DNA of 64,000 bases from Salminus brasiliensis (Eukaryota > Chordata > Actinopteri > Characiformes > Bryconidae), in the NCBI RefSeq assembly GCF_030463535.1, contig NC_132901.1:8128959-8192958 (forward strand), in the 5' to 3' direction. Shown in pieces: positions 54,312 to 64,000 of this stretch (its first letter is position 1; the number at the start of each line of letters is the position of its first letter). A program made the translations under genes and the position numbers. The notes below the pieces were generated by a model that made no database searches, was not told the origin of the DNA, and saw only the letters and a program-made list of their open reading frames with translations.

Positions 54312-54902
54312 ACCTACCCGTGTCCGCGCCGAAACAGCAAATGTCCGCCTCACCTCGGTGTTGCGTTTATATAATGTAAGGCTATTATGACGCGCGCGCG
54401 CTTCTAAGTTCCATAGGGCTGCGCGAGCAAAACCAGCCGTAAGACAGTGGTTGTAAAGTTTAGCAAAAAAAACAACTAATATATATGTATATATATATTA
54501 TAACGTTTTGTACAACATTTCAAATCGCCATATTTAACATGTGTTTTAATACATATTAATACGTTTCTTTTAATACCTATCAATATGATTATACATATTT
54601 AATAGTTTGGAAACAGTTCATTCACCCCAGCAAAAAGTTGAAGCCACTGCTACTTCAGTAGAACACTACACTTTACCCTATGTAGTGTTTAGGCCGGTTT
54701 TGGCCTATTACAAACGGCATTTGACATGGATGGAGCGTGGATCCCACCGCGTGGTGAAACTATACAACTGCAAGCACAGTTTCAGAGAGCAATGTATGTG
54801 TATATTTATATAATGAGAGCTTGATTTTGGGTACCTACGTTTCATACATATGCAAAATGAGTTTGATTCCATAGAGAGTAAGCGAGACCAGCTGTGGGGC
54901 CG
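54312..54902. other. Spacer after H3, unique to the quintet unit
   Basis: AT-rich with a CGCGCG run (54391-54399). A diverged third copy of the TGGATGGAGCGTGGAT module lies near 54725-54742 (then CCCACCGCGTGGTGAAAC). It ends where sequence common to all units resumes at CAGTAAAGGAG (54903). No gene seen. Confidence 0.65.
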
Positions 54903-56280
54903 CAGTAAAGGAGTTAAGTGTATATTCCGGAGAGGACCACCGTTGTTGTGGGAACGCAGACATATGTCATGGATGGAGCGTGGATTCCATCGTGTGGTCA
55001 AACTAGGCAAATGCAAACGTTAACTACGTAGATTTATTCGTGTATGTGTGTGAATGTAACAGCTTTTTTCATTTGATAGATGGTTGTGAACTCCAGTACG
55101 TCTACTAAATCATTTGTATTGCGGTGTTATTTTGGTTAGTGTTTTTTAAAGTACATTTTAAAAAATGTTTCTATTGAAGCATACTTCAGTTCAGGGCATT
55201 TTAGTAGCCAGCATGGTTACCAGTTCTCATGCTGCCAGGCAATGAAATGGAAACTTAATTTAGGGTAATTTTATACACATTAAATATGATTGTTAACTGC
55301 ACCAACAAATCTAAAAAGTAATTATGTGTCTTACGTGATGATTTTCGTTTGGGCTTGGGTTTCATTTCAACAATATGCTAACGATAACATACTCCAGACT
55401 GTATAATCTCCTTCCACAACTAGATAAAATGTCTTGTTTTGAAGAACGCTTGATAGAAGTCTTTAATAAAGGCACTTTATTAGCCATCATGACAACCAAA
55501 CAGCATGCAGTTATGTAAAAAGCCACCAATTTACTCACTGCTAGAAGCCATTGAGACAAACTATAGAGTAGTGCACTTCTATGTAGGACCTTTATTTCCT
55601 TTTCTTTAGAGCCCTTAAACTCTGTGTATTAGCTTATATTGAGGTTACCATAATAATCATAAATCAGTAAAAAACACCGCTCATCTGCTATCAAGACCTG
55701 ACCGAGGAGCTGGAGGCCAGTGGAGCAAAGCTAAAATATGGAAAAGCATACGCACCCTCAAATTGGTGCAAAAAAAAATAAATAATAATTTTAATCATTC
55801 AAGGCATAGGTAAGTAACAAATGAATACAAAAGTGCTAACAAAAGTGAATGAAAAGCCAGCCGTACTCACTTGTGAATTCGCTTTTTTGATTTTGCTTCT
55901 TTAAACGTCTCTGTGGACCAAAAAAAAAAGATTAATTGTTTTACATTTTAACCACACGATGGCATCCACGCTCCATTTACGTACTATGACCACAGACTTA
56001 AAGCTTAGCCCTGAAACTCCATCAGAAGCCTAAAAGACTTGACTAGAGAAGTGCACTTCTGTGTAGTGTATACAGTGTAAGGGATTTAGGAAGTGCCCTA
56101 TTGCAAACGTCACCGTTGTTTTGGTATCGTGGATATATGTCATGGATGGAGCGTGGATGCCATCGTGTGGTCAAACTCGCAAATGCAAACGCTAAAAACA
56201 TAGATGTATACGTGTATGTGTGTGAATGTTAAAGCTTTTACATATGACAGATGGTTGTGAACTCCAGTAAGTCTACTAAG
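54903..56280. repeat. Trailing spacer (unit 4)
   Basis: Same as 9589-10967 but here joined to the H3 side instead of the satellite. Small private changes (for example GTTAAAGC at 56228). Non-coding. Confidence 0.8.
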
Positions 56281-58577
56281 ATCTACCAAGGAACATTTGG
56301 GCATTTTAGTAGCCAGCATGACAACCAGTTGTCATGCTACCAGGCAATGAAAACTTAATTTAGGGCACTGCAATTTTTATACACATTAAATATGATTGTT
56401 AACTGCACCAATACATCTAAAAAGTCATTACATGTCTTGCGGGATGATTTTTGTTTGGGTTTTAACAATATGCTAATGATAAAGTAGGACAGAAATTATT
56501 TTTACTCCAGACTGTATTACCTCCTTCCACAACTCGATCAAATGGCTTTAGATAAAGAATCCTTGATAGAAGCATTCTTTATTTAAGGCACTTTTTGATC
56601 AGTTAGGTAAAAAGCCAACAATTCGCTCACTACTATAAGCCATTGAGACAAACTGTAGAGTAGTGCAATTCTATGAATGACGTTTTTCCCCTCCCCCTTT
56701 AGAGCCCTTAAATTCTATGCTGTATGGTTATGTGTATGTATGTATGCATCAGCTTATATTGAGGTTAACATAATAATCATAAATCAATAAAGAACACCGC
56801 TCATCTGCTATCAAGACCTGACTAAGGAGCTAGAGGCCAGTGGAGCAAAGCTACAATTACGAAAAGCATACGCACCATTGGTGCAAAAAAATCATTTTAA
56901 CCTGCCAGGTTTAGGTCAGAGACTTTCTTCAAGGCATAGGTAAGTAACAAATGAATACAAAAGTGCTAACAAAAGTGTATCAAAAGCCAGCCGTACTCAC
57001 TTGTGAATTAGCTTTTTTGTGCTTCTCAAATTGAACTCTTTCTCTTCTTTCTGATTTTGCTTCTTTAAATGTCTCTGTGGACCAAGAAAAAAAAAAACTA
57101 AAAAAAAAGATGAATTGTTTTATATTTTGCAGATTTACATTTTGACCACCAGATGGCATCCACGCTCCATTCACGTACTACGACAACAGACTTAAAGCTT
57201 AGCCCTGAAACTCCATCAGAAGCCTAAGGGGTAGGTCTAGCCAAACTGCTTCCCCTCACCCTGACTTCATCATGAGCTCTACACTTACTTTGCTTACCAC
57301 AATGTCTTTCCATATTTCTTTATCATCCACTAACTGCAACATATGATAAAAGCAACATTACTTAAAGCAACATTAACTCCCTCTGTGTTTATCTAATCTA
57401 GCATGACTTTTATTAGAAGATGTAAAGCGAGCCTGAGAAATCCAAGGGGTAAACATGTAGTTTTAGTTGGCCTCATTAGGAGCTTTTCCCTTGTATGCAA
57501 TAATATACCATTTATTCGATTTGTGTTTGTTCTTTCTTTCTTTAAATGTCTCTGTGGACACTATATCTTTAACTTGTAGTGTATTAGATTAACGACTACA
57601 ATTCCCATGATGCCTAACTAAAGATTTTTTTGCACCGATGGTGCGTATGCTTTTCGTAATTGTAGCTTTGCTCCACTGGCCTCTAGCTCCTTAGTCAGGT
57701 CTTGATAGCAGATGAGCGGTGTTCTTTATTGATTTATGATTATTATGTTAACCTCAATATAAGCTGATAAAACCTTGCCAAATAAAATTATTTTTGCACA
57801 GATTTAATTGTGTGGGTATGAGACATGTTAGTATTATTCCTACATTCACTTCTCATTGGTGAAGATCTTCTCTAATGGCCAATGTATCGTCATCTGTCCA
57901 CTTCATTTCTTATTTTTCATAACTGCACTGTCCTTCATCTGCAGTTAGTTTCAAATGCATTTTCACATGTATTCTATTTATCTGTCTATCTATCTATCTT
58001 GCAGTGTGGGTTCTAACTAGACAAAGGACTCCAAAAGTCATGTTTGTGTTTTTAAACCACAGTATTGACTTTGTCCTCATGTAACTCATGTATAGTGTAA
58101 CTGGGTATCTCAGTATCTTCACCTGGATTTATTGATCCAAAACTGTAGTTTAGTGATGTCAAGGTTCAAATGTTTAAAGTCATGTCATGTTGAATGTTGT
58201 GAGGGAATACGTCTGAAAATATATGGAACCTGGCCTGGCAGATACATATTCTGACCACCAGATGGCATCACTACTCCATTCACGTTCTGCAACTACATAG
58301 TCTTAGGGCCTAGCCCTGAAACTCCATCAGAAGCCTAAGAGGTAGGTCCAGCCGAACTGCTACCACTCATCCTGACTTCATCATGAGCTTTACACTTACT
58401 TTGCTCACCACAATTTATTTCCTTCCTTTCTCTTCCACTAACTGCTAACCAATATGACTTTAGAAGAAGATTTATTAGAAGATGTATAGTGAAAACCTGA
58501 GGAATCCAAATGGTGTGGGTTTAGTTTAAGTTGGCCTTGTTTTATTTTATGTGCAGAAATATGTCAGTGGTGGTGGT
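56281..58577. repeat. Unit 5 leading spacer
   Basis: Inverted-repeat arms 56748-56893 and 57623-57768, CTCF-like sites 57146 and 58255, ZNF143-like site 57595. A 106-bp deletion (junction near 57885) removes sequence equivalent to 1605-1710. No gene seen. Confidence 0.75.
56748..57768. repeat. Large inverted repeat, 146-bp arms (unit 5)
   Basis: Arms 56748-56893 and 57623-57768; one mismatch (CACCATTGG in the left arm). Confidence 0.85.
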
Positions 58578-58596
58578 TGTGTGTGTGTGTGTGTGT

Positions 58597-58673
<77 letters not shown>
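58578..58673. repeat. TG/AG compound microsatellite (unit 5), shortest copy
   Basis: (TG)n with one GGG interruption followed by (AG)n. Confidence 0.95.
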
Positions 58674-58677
<4 letters not shown>

Positions 58678-60764
58678 ATGCATACTTATTCAATCTGACA
58701 GAAAATACAAACCCTGTACTGGTTTGTGTTTGAGCAATATGTGTTGACAAAGAAAAAAAGAACAAATTACTGGTTGAATCTATAAAACACTATGCTTCCT
58801 TTAAGTGTGTCTATGTCAATGTGTCAATGACACAATGTGTCTTTATCCTGTAGTGTCAAGATCAAGGACTACAATTCCCATGATGCCTAACTACAAGTTC
58901 AGCCTATTGACACACGTGCCATGTATTAGGACTAATCACGTGTTGTTTTAGAACGTTTTCGAAAAGTATAGATGACGTACAGTGTTTTATTGATTCAACC
59001 ATTCATGTGATCCGGCTCTTTAATTCTTGAATTTGATTTATTGTTGTACTGGGTTGTTGGCGTTGTATTTTCTAAACGTTGCAAACCCTTTGTATGTGGA
59101 TTTACTTGTTCAATATGTTGTCATGGAGCCTGTCTCTCTCTCTCTATCTCTGTCTATCTCTCTATGTATACATATCTATCTACCTACCTACCTTCCTACC
59201 TACCACCCTCCCTCTCTTCATCTAATGATGAAATCCGATAACTGCACGTCCAGTCACAGTAAAAAGTAAACCGTGTGCCATGGTGTACAGTAGTGGGCTG
59301 ATCTCAGTGTGTGCTTGTTTTATGCTTGCAAGGTCGTAACCCTAGTACTAAATAGCCATTTATGTCATTTATTCAGGCATTCAGGTGCATTGAGGGAGGA
59401 CACGTACTCTTGTCGTGTGTGTGTGTGAAATAATCGCTACGCACGTTAGAATGGCGTGATGTAGTGTGACTTTGTTGTATACGAGACCGAGGCGCACATG
59501 GCGACAGCCATCAGAGGGGAGTGGACGGCTGACCGAGGTATTTGTCGTGTTAAGACCTATGTTAACTACTTTTAATGTTCATACATGTGAAACGTCGTCT
59601 TTACATGACGACATGTGAGTCATTACACTTTGCGTTGCTTTGTGGAATAGGCGTGAGCTGGAGACTGGACCTGGTCAGCTCCGTTGTGTCGCTGTTGGCA
59701 CGATAACGTTTGCTAACTTGCCAAAAATGAAGTGGATACTGAAATCCGATAAGTCGATTTTGCGGAGAGCCTAAAGTTGTACACCCAGTCACAGCAAATC
59801 GACGTAGAACTGCCGTTGCTGGATCTATGTGTGGAGTTGTACATAGCTTGGAGCCAGCTTAACGATTAGCAGCGTGGCTAACTCGGCCAGCATAAACAGT
59901 AAAGCACAAATATGAGCCTAATTATGAGGGGTCATTATTTATTGACCACAGTGCAGTGCCACATGCGGAGTTGTAGCATAAAAGTACGCAATACAGCCGT
60001 GATTTGTGGCTGTTGAGTGATTTGAGTTAACTTGCTTTTTCAGGTCCACACATGAGCTAACATAGCGATTAGCATGCTAGCTAACTCGGATGGTACAAAC
60101 AATAGCATTACGCCAGCGAGTGTAAATACCTGTCAGATAAATACACACTCGCTCGAGTCAGTCAGGTTTTATTATGAAACCGTGTATATAGCTAGCAACA
60201 TTTTATACGTTTACTGCCGTGGTTGAAATCGAGAAGCCACCTCGGAGAGTAGCATGATGGCTAGGTGTCTAAAAATTAATCACAAAAATAACGATATTAC
60301 GGACACGTGCGTAGTTCTCTATATTGTTATTTGGAGCAAGTGAGGGAGAAACAGTCGTGCTTAAACCCGGCTACCAGCAGCGTATCTTCTGGTTTTCAGA
60401 GCTGGGCGGCCTGTGTAGCTTGCTAGCTAGTGTTTTGTTTACAAAAGATTATTTTCGTTATTAGCTAGTTGCCGAAACGGCATCGGTCAACCGAAAAAAC
60501 GAACAAACAAAAAAACAATGCAATTTCGCTCGTTGGCCAATAGTTAAACAGTAAAAAAGCTCAGAAAAAGCTATGACATTAGAACCGGAGTTGCACTGTC
60601 CAATTCCCAAGCAGCTCACTACTCCCTACGGAGTGCACGGTGTCACGAAAAAACGCTGTGCACTAGGGAGTAGTGGAGTGCGGTTTAGGATCGCCCCAGG
60701 TGTACGAAGGAAGACTTCATGCATGGAGCATGGGGTGTCATCCTGTGGTAAAACACGGAAAGAT
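58674..60764. other. Unit 5 spacer before the TA microsatellite
   Basis: Same as units 2 and 3, including the 164-bp segment. Second ZNF143-like motif at 58868. No gene seen. Confidence 0.7.

Positions 60765-60792
<28 letters not shown>
60765..60792. repeat. TA microsatellite (unit 5)
   Basis: (TA)n of 28 bp, close to unit 1. Confidence 0.95.
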
Positions 60793-60797
<5 letters not shown>

Positions 60798-61298
60798 TTG
60801 GCGTTATTATTGTAGTAATTGATTTTTAGAAAACAGTGCATAAATGTTTATTTACAAAGGCCACATGGCCCCTATCCACTTCTTACAGTGACTCAAAGTA
60901 GGCTCATACACAGCCTCACTAAACAGTTCATCTTATGCCTAGGTCACTGAATTGTATGAATTTATTCAGTTATTTATTTATTTAAGATTTCGCCATAAGA
61001 CCAATCTATTTCAGAAATGATTTTAGCTCTTAATTGCAGTTTAGGTTACTTCGTCATTATATGGTCAAGCAGGTCTGGAGCTAGGCTGTAGGTTTCAAAG
61101 CTAAATCATGTTGAGTTAAAGTATTCACAGTGAAGGTTATGCATGATCCAAAGTGTGCTGCGTTATTTTGAACATGAGTACATCCAGAGAGAACGGAATT
61201 CTGGTTGACTGTATTTTGTATGGCTACCCACTCAGTGGCTATACAGCAAAACAAGCGTTCTGCACACGTACAGAGTATGAGGCGGAGCTGATGTACTG
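60793..61298. other. Distal H4 upstream region (unit 5)
   Basis: Equivalent to 4493-4998; no gene seen. Confidence 0.5.
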
Positions 61299-61729
<431 letters not shown>

Positions 61730-61759
61730 ACGCTCGGCCTGAACAGCTCTAAACCCAAC

Positions 61760-61775
61760 GGCTCTTTTAAGAGCC
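61760..61775 (+). terminator. Histone mRNA 3' stem-loop, H4 unit 5
   Basis: GGCTCTTTTAAGAGCC followed by ACCCA, the form seen at H2B genes, unlike the ACTCA of the other H4 copies. Confidence 0.95.
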
Positions 61776-62456
61776 ACCCACAAATCCAGCAAAAGAGCCT
61801 GTTTCTAATCTTAGCTTGTTTGTTTCAAATAAGGCAGTCTCCCGGATACTCTGTATTAAGAATGTAATATACGGGAAGAGTACATATATGTTACTTTGTA
61901 TATATGTATTGTTTTACACCCCCCCCGTATGCGTTGGTAAAATCAGAACTATACGTCTTAATAAATCCTGATAGTCGCCGTCAACGCCGCTGTGGCGAAA
62001 AACAGATTAAGCCCTGTAGATTAAAAATGCGCGGGAAGGCGAACAAAGAGTTGATCATATTTGTTTGTTTCAATAAAGTCAATGATGGTGGTTATGAATC
62101 TCCCGGTTACTTTGTTAAGAAGCTCATTTTCAGGAGGAAAAAACATAATTTATATATAACATTTATATATATATATATATATGACATTATATTCTTATAT
62201 AATAATGTGATTATTATATAAGAATACATATTGTTTTCCATTTACCCCGTTTGCGTTGATTAAATCAGAATTATACAGAACATCGCCGTCAACGCCGCTT
62301 TGGCGAAAAATAATGTGCCGCCTGCACGGTGGGTACAAATGCGCGGGTAGGCGAACAAAGAGAATGCTGCTCAGGGGAGGGGGAAGGGAGGAGGAGAAAA
62401 GGGAGGGGAGAAGAGGGGAGGGCAGGGGATGGGAAAAGGGAGTGTGGGGGGTTGGG
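61776..62456. other. H4-H2B intergenic region (unit 5)
   Basis: Module copies A 61931-62050 and B 62253-62362, palindrome 62190-62226, shorter interrupted G-rich tract 62374-62456. Confidence 0.8.
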
Positions 62457-62977
<521 letters not shown>

Positions 62978-63007
62978 ATGGTGATAGCGGCATAATCCAA
63001 ACCCAAC

Positions 63008-63023
63008 GGCTCTTTTAAGAGCC
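63008..63023 (+). terminator. Histone mRNA 3' stem-loop, H2B unit 5
   Basis: GGCTCTTTTAAGAGCC followed by ACCCA; downstream GAAAGAGC. Confidence 0.95.
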
Positions 63024-63555
63024 ACCCACGGTTTCTTCGAAAGAGCAGTTTTATTCAAGAACAAAGTCGCCGATGGTAAGCTATAATACTAATTATTATT
63101 ATTAATATTATTATTATTTTTTTTTTCCCCCATGAGTGCTTCTGCAGCCATTATTGTAAAAGGAATGCCCTTCAGTGTATGTATGTATGTAAATCAACTT
63201 ACTTAGTTGTTTGTCTGCATTTAATTGGTATAGTATACTAAGATTCAGGGGCAGAGCAGCAAACTAAAATACTGTGCCATACTAACTGTATGGCGTGGGG
63301 TTGTAATGCTAAGTGGGATAAATGAAGCTGCACATCACCTGTGAAAGACCAGTCCAGAGGAGATCAGCCTTACAGGTGGGGAATAGTGAGGCAGGAAACC
63401 ATACTAGGGTTGAATTGAAGCCTAGAACTATACACTTGATCTTTGTAATGAAAGCTGTCTAGTATATATAACCAGGCATACGGTTAGGAAAGAGAGGAAA
63501 TAAGTATCTCCACAAGCTTTTTTTGTTGGGTCACAGAAGGGTGAAGTTATTCAAA
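63024..63555. other. Post-H2B spacer (unit 5)
   Basis: As in other units. No gene seen. Confidence 0.6.
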
Positions 63556-63656
63556 GCCTTAGGTTTATGGTGAGATTTGAGTGAGCAAGAATAGGTTCAG
63601 AGCTAGACTTTTGATGTAGAGGGTCGGAGCAAGGCAAAAGGACGAGGGTAGAGTAA
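63556..63656. repeat. Start of satellite block (unit 5), interrupted
   Basis: The first 101 bp of a monomer, up to GAGTAA, then foreign sequence. Confidence 0.85.
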
Positions 63657-64000
63657 GAATCAGAATCAGAATCTCTTTATTTCACCAAGTATGTTACCCA
63701 TACAAGGAATTTGTCTTGGTGAGAGCAACACGTATGACAAGTAACAAAGAAACACAGAACACAGTCTTAAACTAAAGGAAGATGACACTAAACAATAAAT
63801 AGGGTAGGGGATAAATTAAAAAAAGTAGAAAGTACTAAAGGTAATAAAAGTAATAAAGAGCTGAAAAATATATTTACAGAAAAGAAAAGAACATCTGTAC
63901 AGGTGTGCAAATAGTCATAGTGCAAAATAGGCAGAGTGCAAATAACTGTTCAGTCCGGTTATGTACAGTTCAGTTGTAAGTTTAGAGGTTTACAGTGGGA
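63657..64000 (-). mobile_element. 3' end of a teleost LINE (minus strand), runs off the window
   Basis: It begins with (GAATCA)n then TCTCTTTATTTC (AATAAA-type signal when read on the minus strand) and GGAATTTGTCTTGGTG, followed by GTGCAAATA-type repeats. This matches the microsatellite-tailed 3' ends of CR1/L2-type LINEs (Rex or Maui-like) common in teleosts. No coding part is visible within the window; family assignment is from memory of the tail style only. Confidence 0.6.

Overview
The window is eukaryotic and almost certainly from a ray-finned (teleost) fish. It holds five tandem copies of a replication-dependent histone gene repeat, all on the + strand. The fish assignment rests on the histone protein sequences (H1 with AEVAPAPAA-type start and SPKK motifs, canonical H2A, H2B, H3.2 and H4), the gene order H4-H2B-H1-H2A-H3 on one strand (to my knowledge the order described for salmonid histone repeats), teleost-type LINE tails and long TG/AG microsatellites. 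The species cannot be named from sequence alone.

Layout. Taking the motif ATCTACCAAGGAACATTTGG as the unit start, the units are 1-10967, 10968-23664, 23665-36352, 36353-56280 and 56281 to beyond 64000. Each unit runs: about 2.4 kb of spacer with a 146-bp-arm inverted repeat; a TG/AG microsatellite; about 2 kb of spacer with a TA microsatellite; histone H4; a structured 0.8-kb H4-H2B intergenic region; histone H2B; about 0.5 kb of spacer; a satellite block of about 707-bp monomers; and about 1.4 kb of spacer that is a diverged duplicate of the unit start. Units 1-3 carry only H4 and H2B. Unit 4 also carries H1 (51682-52305), H2A (52851-53237) and H3 (53850-54260) between its satellite and its last spacer, so it is the only complete quintet. 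Unit 5 runs off the window.

Mobile DNA. In unit 4 the H4 gene is split after its eighth codon by a full-length 4.9-kb LINE (41747-46646). The element has two open frames, a poly(A) tail and a 12-bp target duplication. ORF1 has three CCHC knuckles; ORF2 has an endonuclease, a reverse transcriptase and a C-terminal zinc motif. It looks like an L1-superfamily element of Tx1 type. A second LINE 3' end (minus strand) interrupts the unit 5 satellite from about 63657, and a 30-bp LINE-tail scrap lies at 40941-40970.

How the genes work together. The five proteins package S-phase DNA: H3/H4 and H2A/H2B form the nucleosome core and H1 binds the linker. Every histone gene here, including the broken H4, is followed by the same 16-nt 3' stem-loop and usually a purine-rich downstream element, which is the signature of non-polyadenylated histone mRNAs. 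The window holds 4 intact H4 plus 1 broken, 5 H2B and one each of H1, H2A and H3, so the rest of the supply must lie elsewhere. Units 1-3 share one deletion junction, so the H4-H2B units appear to descend from one quintet that lost H1-H2A-H3 and was then amplified.
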